The position numbers and the translations under genes are program-made. Shown in pieces: positions 1 through 8,293 of a stretch of 64,000 nt of DNA (position 1 is its first letter; every line of letters starts with the position of its first letter). The notes under the pieces are model-generated. The model was not told where the DNA came from, made no database searches, and saw only the letters and a program-made list of their open reading frames with translations. This stretch comes from Microbulbifer elongatus. GTDB taxonomy: Bacteria; Pseudomonadota; Gammaproteobacteria; Pseudomonadales; Cellvibrionaceae. Location: the NCBI RefSeq assembly GCF_020524885.1, contig NZ_JAIVKJ010000005.1, positions 124,001 to 188,000 of the forward strand. Reading direction: 5' to 3'.

Positions 1-1
1 C

Positions 2-265
2 GCCATGCCACAGCAGGGGCTGTTGCTGGTGGTACATTCAGCGGAGATTCAGTATCGACGGTCTGCAATGCTCGACGACCAGTTGCGTGCCTCCGCCAGT
101 ATTGGCAAGCTCGGTCGCGCCGCCATTACCTTTGAGCAGAAAATCTGGCGCGACAATGAAATTATTTGTGAGGGCGTGGTCAAAGTGGCCTGTGTGGATG
201 ACACCAGCCGCAAACCCTGCGCATTACCTGAAACCATCTATCAAGCATTGAAGGCAGCGAGTTAA
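2..265 (+). CDS. ybgC: YbgC acyl-CoA thioesterase (5' end outside window)
   Basis: This is the C-terminal 87 or so residues of a hotdog-fold thioesterase; the reading frame is open through the left edge, so the start lies outside the window. The visible part carries the late YbgC pattern SAEIQYRRSAMLDDQL, then the strand TFEQKIWRDNEIICEGVVKVACVD. The family hydrolyses acyl-CoA thioesters and is encoded first in most gammaproteobacterial tol-pal operons. Its stop lies 3 nt before tolQ, so the two genes are almost certainly cotranscribed. The catalytic Asp of the family, near the N-terminus, cannot be seen here. Confidence 0.9.
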   Translation, partial: AMPQQGLLLVVHSAEIQYRRSAMLDDQLRASASIGKLGRAAITFEQKIWRDNEIICEGVVKVACVDDTSRKPCALPETIYQALKAAS

Positions 266-268
266 AAC

Positions 269-958
269 ATGAATGCCGGTGAACAACTTTCCCTGTGGGG
301 CCTGATTTCCAGCGCCAGTCTATTGGTGCAGTTGGTGATGCTGATGCTATTGCTGGCCTCGGTGATTTCCTGGGTGATGATCATTCAGCGCGGCACTTAC
401 CTGTCCCGCGCCCGCAAGTCCATGATCAATTTTGAACGCAAGTTCTGGTCCGGTTCGGATCTCAACCAACTGTTCCGCGATGGCAATGCTGCCGCCGAAA
501 AGGGCAATATTGATGGTGTGGAATCTCTGTTCCGTGCTGGCTTTACCGAATTCACCCGTCTGCGTCAGCAGGGTAAAAGCAGCCCGGCGGCCGTGATGGA
601 AGGTACCGAACGCGCCATGCGGGTGGCCATGTCCCGGGAGCAGGAGAAGGTGGAAATGAACCTGCCGTTCCTCGCTACTGTCGGTTCGGTCAGTCCGTAT
701 ATCGGCCTGTTTGGCACTGTGTGGGGCATCATGAACTCCTTCCGTGGCCTTGCCACTATGCATCAGGCCACTATCGCCACGGTTGCCCCGGGCATCTCCG
801 AGGCGCTGGTCGCGACCGCTATGGGCCTGTTTGCCGCGATTCCCGCGGTGATGGCGTACAACCGCTACTCGGCCAAGGCGGAGTGGCTGCTTTCCAGCTA
901 CGAGACCTTCGCCGAAGAGTTCTCCTCCATTCTCCATCGCAAAGTGCACGCTAGCTGA
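269..958 (+). CDS. tolQ: Tol-Pal system proton channel subunit TolQ
   Basis: This is a 229-residue inner-membrane protein of the TolQ/ExbB/MotA family. Three membrane segments are visible at about residues 11-38, 132-158 and 170-196, with a large cytoplasmic loop after the first. The segment LPFLATVGSVSPYIGLFGTV is the conserved TolQ TM2 signature. With TolR it forms the proton-motive-force-driven stator that energises TolA, supporting outer-membrane invagination at division. It starts 3 nt after ybgC and ends 20 nt before tolR. Length is normal for the family (about 230). Confidence 0.97.
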   Translation: MNAGEQLSLWGLISSASLLVQLVMLMLLLASVISWVMIIQRGTYLSRARKSMINFERKFWSGSDLNQLFRDGNAAAEKGNIDGVESLFRAGFTEFTRLRQQGKSSPAAVMEGTERAMRVAMSREQEKVEMNLPFLATVGSVSPYIGLFGTVWGIMNSFRGLATMHQATIATVAPGISEALVATAMGLFAAIPAVMAYNRYSAKAEWLLSSYETFAEEFSSILHRKVHAS

Positions 959-978
959 GGCGCGAGGACAGCGAAGCT

Positions 979-1410
979 ATGAGCAATTTTCGCAAGGCCC
1001 CGAAGCGCAAGCTGGTCTCCGAGATCAATGTGGTGCCCTACATCGACGTGATGCTGGTGCTGCTAATCGTATTCATGGTGACCGCTCCGCTGCTGATGCA
1101 GGGCGTAAAGGTGGATCTGCCGGATGCCCCCTCGGCTCCCATTGATGACACCGACGATGAACCGCTGATTGTGTCAGTGAAGGCCGATGGCACTTATTAC
1201 CTGAACCTTGGTGACGATGAAAAAGTTGCCAAGCCTCTGAAGGAAATCAAGGATACGGTGGCCAAGGTGCTTCGCCAAAAGCCGAAAACGCCGGTGCTGG
1301 TGTGGGGCGATACCGATGCCAAGTACGGCCTGATTGTGGGCGCCATGACCCAGCTGCAGCAGGCGGGTGCGCCCAGCGTCGGGCTTGTCACCGAGCCACC
1401 GTCAGAGTGA
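979..1410 (+). CDS. tolR: Tol-Pal system protein TolR
   Basis: This 143-residue ExbD/TolR-family protein has a short cytoplasmic N-terminus, one membrane helix at about residues 20-40, and a periplasmic domain. The helix begins NVVPYIDVMLVLLIVFMVT, so the proton-accepting Asp conserved in the family (Asp23 in E. coli TolR) is present at residue 23. It acts with TolQ as stator and TolA as transmitter. The gene lies between tolQ and tolA with 19-20 nt gaps, as expected for one operon. Confidence 0.97.
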   Translation: MSNFRKAPKRKLVSEINVVPYIDVMLVLLIVFMVTAPLLMQGVKVDLPDAPSAPIDDTDDEPLIVSVKADGTYYLNLGDDEKVAKPLKEIKDTVAKVLRQKPKTPVLVWGDTDAKYGLIVGAMTQLQQAGAPSVGLVTEPPSE

Positions 1411-1429
1411 TCCGGGGCGAGAGACGACT

Positions 1430-2191
1430 ATGAAAGCCTCTTACGGCCCGGCTATCGTTATCAGTGTGGCATTGCACGCGCTTTTGATTGCGGTGCTCAC
1501 CTTTGGGTGGGAGGCAGAGCACAAGCGTGAGCTCAAGCCCATGCCAAAATTTGTGCAGGCCAAGCTGGTTCAGTTGGAGTCCAAGTCCGACAAGCCCAAG
1601 GCGCCGCCCAAAGTAGATTTGCGCGAGAAGCGCCGCCAGCAGGAGCTGGAGCGTCAGCGTCAGGCGGAAGCCGAGAAAAAACGCAAAGCGGCAGCAGAGC
1701 GCAAGAAAAAGCAGGAAGTAGAGAAGAAGCGCAAGGCGGACGAGGCCCGTAAAAAGCGCGAAGCCGAAGAAAAAGCCCGTAAGGAAAAAGAGCGCAAGGA
1801 GCGGCTGGAGCAGGAGCGCATGAGCGCGTTTGAGGACGCACTCGAAGATGAAGAGGCACTGCAGGAGGCCAGCAATGATTCTGCGGCGGTCATGTCCGTT
1901 GCCCAGGCAATCCAGCAGCGCATCGAGGCGGTATGGAGCCGTCCACCCAGTGCCCGTAATGGCATGGTGGTGGAAGTGCAGATCAATTTTGTACCCACCG
2001 GTAGGGTGGTGGCCTCAACCATCACCAAAGGCAGCGGCAACGCCGCTGTGGATAGATCGGTGCTGACTGCGGTCAAGAAGGTAGAAGTATTCCCTGAAGT
2101 GGCCGACGTGGCCCGTGAAGAACCGTCGCTGTTTGAGCGCCAGATACGAACCACCAAACTGATATTCAGAGTCGAAGGCCTGCGCCAATGA
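1430..2191 (+). CDS. tolA: Cell envelope integrity protein TolA
   Basis: The start chosen is ATG 1430, which gives the usual TolA N-terminus; an upstream in-frame start at 1367 would overlap tolR and adds non-membrane sequence. The 253-residue protein has a single N-terminal helix (about 7-27) carrying the SxxxH motif (S12, H16) that contacts TolQ/TolR. A Lys/Glu/Arg/Ala-rich region (about 70-155) should form the long periplasmic helix, followed by a TonB-like C-terminal domain (about 165-253) that binds TolB and Pal. It is shorter than E. coli TolA (about 420 residues), with the helical domain shortened. Its stop overlaps the tolB start. Confidence 0.93.
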   Translation: MKASYGPAIVISVALHALLIAVLTFGWEAEHKRELKPMPKFVQAKLVQLESKSDKPKAPPKVDLREKRRQQELERQRQAEAEKKRKAAAERKKKQEVEKKRKADEARKKREAEEKARKEKERKERLEQERMSAFEDALEDEEALQEASNDSAAVMSVAQAIQQRIEAVWSRPPSARNGMVVEVQINFVPTGRVVASTITKGSGNAAVDRSVLTAVKKVEVFPEVADVAREEPSLFERQIRTTKLIFRVEGLRQ

Positions 2192-3486
2192 TGAAAAAAA
2201 CAGTCTCTTACTTTTTTGCCACCCTGGTGAGCTGTGTATTGGCGGTGTCCGCCCACGCTCAGCTGGTGGTGGAAATTGTCGATGGAAACCAGGATCCCAC
2301 GCCGATCGCAGTTGTTCCGTTCGACTGGTCCGGCAGCGGCGTGTTGCCGGAGGATGTCTCTTCCATTATTTCCGCGGACCTGCGCCGCAGCGGCCTGTTT
2401 GCCCCGGTGCCGCGTGACGACATGCTGTCATTTCCGAAAACACCGGAGCAGGTGAGTTTCCGCGACTGGCGTATGCTCGGCACCGAGTATGTGGTAACCG
2501 GACGTATGCAGCCACAGGCGGGAGGCTACCTGCTGAGTTTTGATCTGGTAAATATCTTTGGCCAGAGCAAGATGTTCACCAAGCAGGTAACCGGCGGTGC
2601 CCAGCAGTTGCGGGATATCGCGCACCGCGCCGCCGATGAAATTTTCGAGGCCATTACCGGTATTCGAGGGGCCTTTGGCACCCAGATGGTGTATGTGCAG
2701 GAGACCCAGCGGGGTGGTCAGCCCAGCTATGCGCTGATGTTGTCAGATATCGACGGTGCCCGCTCGCGTCAGATCCGCCGCTTCAGTGCGCCGGTGATGT
2801 CGCCCAGCTGGTCGCCCAACGGGCAGGAAGTGGCTTATGTCTCTTTCGAGACTGGTCGCCCGGCGATTTTTCGCGAGAACCTGCGCACCGGCGCCCGCCA
2901 GCAATTGACCAACTTCAAGGGGCTCAACAGCTCGCCGACCTGGTCGCCGGATGGCAGCAAGCTGGCCATGGTGCTGTCGAAAGATGGCAACCCGGAAATC
3001 TATGTGCTTGATCTGGCAAGCGGCAGGTTCACCCGTATGACCCGCCACTTCTCCATTGATACCGAGCCGAACTGGATGCCGGACGGAAAATCACTGGTTT
3101 TTACCTCGGATAGGGGAGGAAAGCCACAAATTTACCAATTGACTCTTGCCACGGGTCAAGTAGACCGCTTAACCTTCGACGGCGACTACAACGCGCGTCC
3201 GCGGGTTTCCCCGGATGGCAAAACGCTGGTTATGGTGCATCGTAGCAGGGGGGTATTTACTATCGCTACGATGGACATCGTATCCGGCAGAATGCGTGTC
3301 CTTACGGAGACGCGCCTGGACGAATCCCCGAGTATTGCGCCCAATGGCGCGATGCTGATGTACGCCACCAAGCGGGGGAGCAAGGGTATTCTAGCTGCGG
3401 TGTCGCTGGATGCCGGGGTTAAATACAGCCTGCCTTCTCAGCAGGGAAATGTCCGCGAGCCGGCGTGGTCGCCTTACTTTGATTGA
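2188..3486 (+). CDS. tolB: Tol-Pal system beta-propeller protein TolB
   Basis: This 432-residue periplasmic protein has a signal peptide ending near SAHAQ, an N-terminal alpha/beta domain, and a C-terminal six-bladed propeller seen as repeated blocks such as SPSWSPNGQEVAYVS, SPTWSPDGSKLAMVL and EPNWMPDGKSLVFTS. TolB binds Pal and shuttles to TolA at the septum. Two start codons lie in tandem (2188 and 2191); both overlap the tolA stop, implying translational coupling. Length matches the family. Confidence 0.97.
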   Translation: MMKKTVSYFFATLVSCVLAVSAHAQLVVEIVDGNQDPTPIAVVPFDWSGSGVLPEDVSSIISADLRRSGLFAPVPRDDMLSFPKTPEQVSFRDWRMLGTEYVVTGRMQPQAGGYLLSFDLVNIFGQSKMFTKQVTGGAQQLRDIAHRAADEIFEAITGIRGAFGTQMVYVQETQRGGQPSYALMLSDIDGARSRQIRRFSAPVMSPSWSPNGQEVAYVSFETGRPAIFRENLRTGARQQLTNFKGLNSSPTWSPDGSKLAMVLSKDGNPEIYVLDLASGRFTRMTRHFSIDTEPNWMPDGKSLVFTSDRGGKPQIYQLTLATGQVDRLTFDGDYNARPRVSPDGKTLVMVHRSRGVFTIATMDIVSGRMRVLTETRLDESPSIAPNGAMLMYATKRGSKGILAAVSLDAGVKYSLPSQQGNVREPAWSPYFD

Positions 3487-3492
3487 TGCAGT

Positions 3493-3525
3493 ACTTGGCG
3501 CATTTCTTATTTTTTTGCGCCAAGT
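3493..3525 (+). other. Hairpin in the tolB-pal gap
   Basis: Perfect 10-bp arms ACTTGGCGCA (3493-3502) and TGCGCCAAGT (3516-3525) enclose a 13-nt T-rich loop. The T tract is in the loop rather than after the stem, so this is not a standard intrinsic terminator. It may stabilise or process the message between tolB and pal, which needs far more product than the upstream genes. That role is inference. Confidence 0.45.
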
Positions 3526-3620
3526 GTGAGATCAGACAAATAAGAAGAAGCGAAACCCTGATTTAATACCGGGTTTTACCCCTTACAGGATTTCTCGATA
3601 ACACTAAAGCGGAGTTGTTT

Positions 3621-4100
3621 ATGTTTAAATCAGTAAAAACCGGCTTGGGTCTGGCTTGCGTACTGGCAGTAATGGCCGGTTGTTCCAGCACCGACACCGA
3701 TGACAGCGCCAACCAGATGGTTGAGCAAACCCCTCCTCCGGTAGTTGATGAAACTCCGGTTACCGAAACCGTAGTTCCGCTGGACAACGTCGTTTACTTC
3801 GACTTCGACCAGAGCCTGCTGAAGCCCTCCACCCGTGAGCTGCTGATCAAGCACGCTGACCGTATGCGCGCCTCTACCAGCGGCACCGTACGTCTGGAAG
3901 GTCACGCTGACGAACTGGGTACCCGTGAGTACAACCTGGCTCTGGGTGAGCGTCGTGCAAACGCCGTTCGCGACTTCCTGGTGCTGCAAGGTGTAAACGC
4001 AGCCAACCTGGAAGTGATCAGCTACGGTGAAGAGCGTCCTGCGCAGGAAGGTTCCAGCGAGAGCGCCCGTGCCATGAACCGTCGCGTGGTAATCAACTAA
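3621..4100 (+). CDS. pal: Peptidoglycan-associated lipoprotein Pal
   Basis: ATG 3621 is preferred over an in-frame TTG at 3615 because the GGAG at 3611 then sits 6 nt upstream. The 159-residue product has a lipoprotein signal with lipobox LAVMAGC (Cys21), an acidic Pro-rich linker, and an OmpA-like peptidoglycan-binding domain (about 55-159) with the signature YNLALGERRANAVRDFL. Pal anchors the outer membrane to the wall and is the partner of TolB. Codon use is strongly biased to GGT, CGT, CTG and GAA, as for a very abundant protein. Confidence 0.97.
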   Translation: MFKSVKTGLGLACVLAVMAGCSSTDTDDSANQMVEQTPPPVVDETPVTETVVPLDNVVYFDFDQSLLKPSTRELLIKHADRMRASTSGTVRLEGHADELGTREYNLALGERRANAVRDFLVLQGVNAANLEVISYGEERPAQEGSSESARAMNRRVVIN

Positions 4101-4109
4101 TCCGGAAGC

Positions 4110-4937
4110 ATGCAATTGTCTTTTCTGATTAGAAGTATCGCGGTAGCCGCAGCCTTTATGGCTGCGGCTTCGCCCGTATTCTCGCAGGCCCCGATTGTTG
4201 ATCTGTCCAGTGGCAGCACCAGTAATCGCGGCACTGCAACGCCCCCGCCTCCTAGCTATCCCCACCTGGCAAGCCGCGCCGATACATCGGCTGGCAGCCT
4301 GCAGGCAAATCCCCAGGCCGAGGCCTACTACCAGATGCAGGTTCTGCAGCAGGAAGTACAGGAATTGCGCGGTGCGGTTGAAGAACTGAGGCACGAGGTC
4401 AAGCGGTTGCGCCAGCAGCGCACCGAAGACTACATGGACCTCGATCGGAGAATTTCCAAGCTGACCGGCGATACGCCGGCGAGCGACGCCCCGGTATCCG
4501 GCAATGCGGACGCAGATTCGGCCTCGCAGCAGCCCTCGGCGAACGGTAGCCCCGCGCCAGAAGCCAGTGAAAATGAGCGCGACCGCTACCAGGCCAGCTT
4601 CGGTCTGGCGCGGAATGGCGATTACGATGGTGCCAGCAAGGCATTCAAGAGCCTGCTCGATGACTACCCCAATGGCCAGTATGCCCCCAACGCCAATTAC
4701 TGGCTGGGTGAAATAGCGCTGGTACAGGGCAATATCGAAGAGGCCCGCACCTGGTTTGTGGCATTGCTTGACGGCTATCCCAATTCCAGCAAGGTCTGGG
4801 ACGGACGCTACAAGCTGGGAACCGTTTACTACCAGTTGGGTGACAAGACCAAGGCCAAAGAGTTGCTGGAGCAGGTTGCTGCCAGCGACCAGCGAGCCTC
4901 CGGGCTGGCGAAGCAGTACCTGAAGGAAAACTTCTAG
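4110..4937 (+). CDS. cpoB: Cell division coordinator CpoB (YbgF)
   Basis: The 275-residue periplasmic protein has a signal peptide (about 1-26, ending VFSQA), a coiled coil at about residues 72-115 (LQQEVQELRGAVEELRHEV), a low-complexity linker rich in Ala, Ser and Pro, and three TPR-like repeats from about 155 onward (ASKAFKSLLDDYPNGQYAPN). CpoB couples septal peptidoglycan synthesis with Tol-Pal-driven outer-membrane constriction. It is the last gene of the tol-pal operon, 9 nt after pal, and is followed by hairpin terminators. Confidence 0.95.
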   Translation: MQLSFLIRSIAVAAAFMAAASPVFSQAPIVDLSSGSTSNRGTATPPPPSYPHLASRADTSAGSLQANPQAEAYYQMQVLQQEVQELRGAVEELRHEVKRLRQQRTEDYMDLDRRISKLTGDTPASDAPVSGNADADSASQQPSANGSPAPEASENERDRYQASFGLARNGDYDGASKAFKSLLDDYPNGQYAPNANYWLGEIALVQGNIEEARTWFVALLDGYPNSSKVWDGRYKLGTVYYQLGDKTKAKELLEQVAASDQRASGLAKQYLKENF

Positions 4938-4947
4938 TAGGCGACTG

Positions 4948-5033
4948 CCCTGCGCCGGCAGGGTGCTGGTTTTGTGATCAAAAAAACTCTATGATCCCGC
5001 GCCCGGGTGGCATTAGCCTCCCGGGCGTTTTTA
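4948..5033 (+). terminator. Terminators closing the tol-pal operon
   Basis: Two stem-loops follow cpoB. The first pairs CCCTGC (4948-4953) with GCAGGG (4958-4963). The second and stronger pairs CGCCCGGG (5000-5007) with CCCGGGCG (5020-5027) and is followed by TTTTTA. The second has the form of a Rho-independent terminator and separates tol-pal from queE. Confidence 0.8.
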
Positions 5034-5091
5034 TATGGGTGTCCGGCGCTGCTAATCGCCGTTGACACCAGAGAGGTAGCTGCGGCGAGAT

Positions 5092-5793
5092 ATGGGTGAA
5101 GCAAACATAGAGCAATCCGGGATGGTTCCGACGAGCATCGACCTGACCGCTGAGTCGCTGCGGATCAGCGAACTCTTTTATTCTCTGCAGGGGGAGGCTC
5201 GGGATTCCGGACTGCCCACGGTATTTGTGCGTCTCACTGGCTGCCCGCTGCGCTGCACCTATTGCGACTCCGAATATGCCTTCTATGGCGGCGAGCGTAT
5301 GACGCTGGCGGAAATCTTGCAGAAGGTTGATAGTCACCCCGCCCGCCACGTGTGTGTTACCGGTGGCGAGCCGCTGGCACAGCCCAACTGTATCCCGCTG
5401 CTGAGAGCCCTATGTGACGCGGGCTTCAAGGTGTCACTGGAGACCAGTGGTGCCATGCCGGTGGATGCGGTAGATCCCCGGGTCTCGCGGGTGGTGGATT
5501 TGAAAACCCCTGCCTCCGGCGAGCAGTCCCGCAACCGGATGGAGAATATTCCGTTGTTGGGGCGCCACGACCAGGTCAAGTTTGTGATCTGCGACCGCGG
5601 CGATTACGACTGGGCCAGGTTTACCCTGGACCAGTATCAGCTGGCGGACCGTGTCGGCGAAGTGCTTTTTTCCCCGAGCTACGAGCAGTTGGCCCCGCGC
5701 CAATTGGCGGAGTGGATCCTGGAAGATGGTCTACCGGTACGTATGCAGATGCAGTTGCACAAACTACTGTGGGGCGATGTGCCCGGGGTCTGA
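5092..5793 (+). CDS. queE: 7-carboxy-7-deazaguanine synthase QueE
   Basis: This 233-residue radical SAM enzyme converts 6-carboxytetrahydropterin to 7-carboxy-7-deazaguanine in queuosine biosynthesis. The 4Fe-4S site CPLRCTYC is a canonical CxxxCxxC with Cys at residues 51, 55 and 58, and the SAM-binding CVTGGEP follows. The N-terminus has the QueE hallmark LFYSLQGEARDSGLPTVFVR. It lies directly after tol-pal and before queC, the usual arrangement in pseudomonads and relatives. Confidence 0.96.
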   Translation: MGEANIEQSGMVPTSIDLTAESLRISELFYSLQGEARDSGLPTVFVRLTGCPLRCTYCDSEYAFYGGERMTLAEILQKVDSHPARHVCVTGGEPLAQPNCIPLLRALCDAGFKVSLETSGAMPVDAVDPRVSRVVDLKTPASGEQSRNRMENIPLLGRHDQVKFVICDRGDYDWARFTLDQYQLADRVGEVLFSPSYEQLAPRQLAEWILEDGLPVRMQMQLHKLLWGDVPGV

Positions 5794-5832
5794 GCGCGGG
5801 CTAAACCGAAACCTGAGAATATGGATTGTGCT

Positions 5833-6507
5833 ATGAGTGACAAGAAAGCTGTCGTTTTGCTGTCTGGAGGACTGGACTCCGCTACCGTTCTCGCCATGGC
5901 TCGCGCCGAGGGCTATCAATGTTTTGCACTCGGGTTTGATTACGGTCAGCGCAGCAGCGCGGAGCTGATGGCTGCACAGCGGGTGGCCGCGGATCTTGAT
6001 GCCAGCGAGCACAAGGTGGTTAAGCTCGACCTTCGGGTCATTGGTGGCTCGGCGCTGACCGACGACAACATTGATGTGCCGGAAGAGGAAACCTCTGGTA
6101 TTCCGGTCACATATGTGCCCGCGCGCAACACCGTCTTCCTGTCCATCGCTCTGGGATGGGCCGAGGTGCTGGGGGCTCAGGATATTTTTGTGGGCGTGAA
6201 CGCCGTTGACTACTCTGGATACCCGGATTGCCGACCCGAGTACATCGATGCCTACGAAAAAATGGCTAATCTGGCGACAAGGGCCGGCGTTGAGGGCAAC
6301 AAGCTCACGATACATGCGCCGCTGATGAAGATGAGCAAGGCGGACATCGTCAAGCGCGGGACGGAGCTGGGTGTTGACTATAGCCTGACGGTGAGCTGTT
6401 ACCAGGCGCAAAGCGACGGTGCGGCTTGTGGTCGCTGCGATAGTTGCCGCCTGCGCGCTGCGGGCTTTGCTGAGGCAGGGCTGGAAGATCCTACGATCTA
6501 CGCCTGA
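5833..6507 (+). CDS. queC: 7-cyano-7-deazaguanine synthase QueC
   Basis: QueC makes preQ0 from 7-carboxy-7-deazaguanine and ammonia with ATP. The PP-loop SGGLDS is near the N-terminus, and the C-terminal zinc cluster is present as [20 protein letters not shown] 5833 (MSDKK) is chosen because the family starts about 10 residues before the PP-loop and GGA lies 7 nt upstream; an in-frame ATG at 5821 would add four residues. The gene follows queE by 39 nt. Confidence 0.95.
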   Translation: MSDKKAVVLLSGGLDSATVLAMARAEGYQCFALGFDYGQRSSAELMAAQRVAADLDASEHKVVKLDLRVIGGSALTDDNIDVPEEETSGIPVTYVPARNTVFLSIALGWAEVLGAQDIFVGVNAVDYSGYPDCRPEYIDAYEKMANLATRAGVEGNKLTIHAPLMKMSKADIVKRGTELGVDYSLTVSCYQAQSDGAACGRCDSCRLRAAGFAEAGLEDPTIYA

Positions 6508-6514
6508 GGGCATA

Positions 6515-6607
6515 CCTTGGCTTCCGCCAAGGGCGCTCGTTAGCTTGGGTCCATGGCTCCTTGCGGCCTCAGCTGAGGGCTCCTAAGCCCTTATATTTGC
6601 AGGTAAT
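6515..6607 (+). terminator. Hairpins downstream of queC
   Basis: CCTTGGC (6515-6521) pairs with GCCAAGG (6526-6532). Further on, AGGGCT (6586-6591) pairs with AGCCCT (6596-6601), followed by the T-rich TATATTT. The second is the more likely terminator. It separates the queuosine genes from tRNA-Lys. Confidence 0.5.
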
Positions 6608-6624
6608 TTTTTTGTAATCGGGTC

Positions 6625-6652
6625 TTGTGTTTTCGAATTAGATCCGTAAGAT
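6625..6652 (+). promoter_or_regulatory. Possible promoter for tRNA-Lys
   Basis: TTGTGT (6625-6630) and TAAGAT (6647-6652) are separated by 16 nt and lie about 28 nt before the first tRNA-Lys. Each box matches the sigma-70 consensus in only 4 of 6 positions, so the call is tentative. Confidence 0.35.
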
Positions 6653-6679
6653 ACGCAGCTCCTCAGGTTGAGGGGTCAA

Positions 6680-6755
6680 GGGTCGTTAGCTCAGTTGGTA
6701 GAGCAGTTGGCTTTTAACCAATTGGTCGCTGGTTCGAATCCAGCACGACCCACCA
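6680..6755 (+). tRNA. tRNA-Lys (UUU), copy 1
   Basis: The 76-nt cloverleaf has acceptor arms GGGTCGT/ACGACCC, D arm GCTC/GAGC, anticodon stem GTTGG/CCAAT with loop CTTTTAA (anticodon TTT), T arm GCTGG/CCAGC with TTCGAAT loop, and an encoded CCA. It is identical to the copy at 6887. Confidence 0.97.
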
Positions 6756-6886
6756 TCTTCCCTCCTGTTGCTGGCTTTCCGAAGCGTTTTTTCGAGCCAG
6801 TAACCATTAAAGAACCTGCCGCAAGTCGGGTTATACAAGTAGTTAGCCGAGCGTCGACCGATAGGGTAGGTGTCAGGCAATCTTAA

Positions 6887-6962
6887 GGGTCGTTAGCTCA
6901 GTTGGTAGAGCAGTTGGCTTTTAACCAATTGGTCGCTGGTTCGAATCCAGCACGACCCACCA
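6887..6962 (+). tRNA. tRNA-Lys (UUU), copy 2
   Basis: This is an exact 76-nt repeat of the tRNA-Lys at 6680, with encoded CCA. The 131-nt spacer shows no third tRNA, and the copies probably share one precursor transcript. Confidence 0.97.
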
Positions 6963-7163
6963 TTTCCTCAAGATTATCCCCCCCAAAAAAATTTCAGGGC
7001 AGTTCGGTGCCACGGCTTCGCGACCTTAGAATTTCCTGTGCAAAAGACCACTGGTTCGCGGTACCTATTCCCGACTATCGTCCGTCGGCTATCGTTTGCG
7101 TAGTCCGGCGAAATTTTTCCGGATCGGTATAATGCCGCCTTTTCCCGGCAGTATCAGAGACTC

Positions 7164-8240
7164 ATGACAGACAGCAGCGAAAAAATTGCCAGCAGCCCGG
7201 CGCCCAATGCGATTGATGCGCGTGACTTCATCCAGGATCACCTGGCGCACCCGGCAGTGCACGAATATAGCGAAGAGGAGTTGAACCTCTGGCGCGAGCG
7301 TATCAAACGTCTGCTGAAAGAGCAGAATGCGGTGCTGGTTGCCCACTACTACACCGACCCGCTGATTCAGCAGCTGGCCGAAGAGACCGGCGGTTGCGTG
7401 TCAGACTCGCTGGAGATGGCGCGCTTTGGTGCCCAGCACCAGGCGGATACCCTGATCGTGGCCGGGGTGAAGTTCATGGGGGAAACCGCCAAGATCCTCA
7501 CCCCGAACAAGCGCGTATTGATGCCGACCCTGGAGGCTACCTGCTCTCTGGACCTTGGCTGCCCGATCGAAGAGTTTTCCGCGTTCTGCGATCAGCACCC
7601 AGACCGCACGGTAGTGGTTTATGCCAATACCTCGGCGGCGGTAAAGGCGCGCGCGGACTGGGTGGTGACATCCAGTATTGCGCTCGACGTCGTCGATCAC
7701 CTGGACGCCCAGGGAGAGAAAATCCTGTGGGCGCCGGACAAGCATCTCGGTAGTTACGTGCAAAAGCAGACCGGCGCTGACGTTCTGTTGTGGGACGCTG
7801 CGTGTATCGTGCACGAGGAATTCAAGGCGAAAGGGGTGGCGGACCTTAAGGCGCTCTACCCTGATGCGCTGGTGCTGGTACACCCGGAATCCCCGGCGGC
7901 AGTGGTGGAACTGGCAGACGTCGTCGGCTCCACCTCGCAGATTATCAACGCGGCGAAAACCCGCCCCAACAAGCAGTTTATTGTTGCGACGGATCAGGGC
8001 ATTTTCTACAAGATGCAGCAGGAGTGTCCGGACAAGGAGCTAATCGTTGCGCCTACTGCTGGCTCTGGTGCGACCTGTCGCAGCTGTGCAAACTGCCCGT
8101 GGATGGCCATGAACTCGCTGGAAAATCTGTGTGGGGTTCTTGAGCGCGGGGACAACGAAATTCTTGTCGATCCGGAGCTGGGCAAGCGGGCGATGATACC
8201 GCTGCAGCGGATGTTGGATTTCCGCAAGCCTCTGGACTGA
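7164..8240 (+). CDS. nadA: Quinolinate synthase NadA
   Basis: NadA condenses iminoaspartate with dihydroxyacetone phosphate to quinolinate, the first pyridine ring of NAD biosynthesis. The 358-residue protein has the N-terminal [21 protein letters not shown] signature and the three regions that hold the 4Fe-4S cysteines: [24 protein letters not shown] and [12 protein letters not shown]. Length is typical of the gammaproteobacterial form. A strong bidirectional terminator follows. Confidence 0.97.
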   Translation: MTDSSEKIASSPAPNAIDARDFIQDHLAHPAVHEYSEEELNLWRERIKRLLKEQNAVLVAHYYTDPLIQQLAEETGGCVSDSLEMARFGAQHQADTLIVAGVKFMGETAKILTPNKRVLMPTLEATCSLDLGCPIEEFSAFCDQHPDRTVVVYANTSAAVKARADWVVTSSIALDVVDHLDAQGEKILWAPDKHLGSYVQKQTGADVLLWDAACIVHEEFKAKGVADLKALYPDALVLVHPESPAAVVELADVVGSTSQIINAAKTRPNKQFIVATDQGIFYKMQQECPDKELIVAPTAGSGATCRSCANCPWMAMNSLENLCGVLERGDNEILVDPELGKRAMIPLQRMLDFRKPLD

Positions 8241-8244
8241 GAAT

Positions 8245-8276
8245 AAAAAAGAGCGGCAATTACCGCTCTTTTTTTT
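8245..8276. terminator. Bidirectional terminator between nadA and the M48 gene
   Basis: GAGCGG (8251-8256) pairs with CCGCTC (8263-8268), flanked by six A on the left and eight T on the right. The A and T tracts let it work for nadA (plus) and for the convergent M48 gene (minus). Confidence 0.9.
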
Positions 8277-8293
8277 ACAAACTCAGGAAAAAA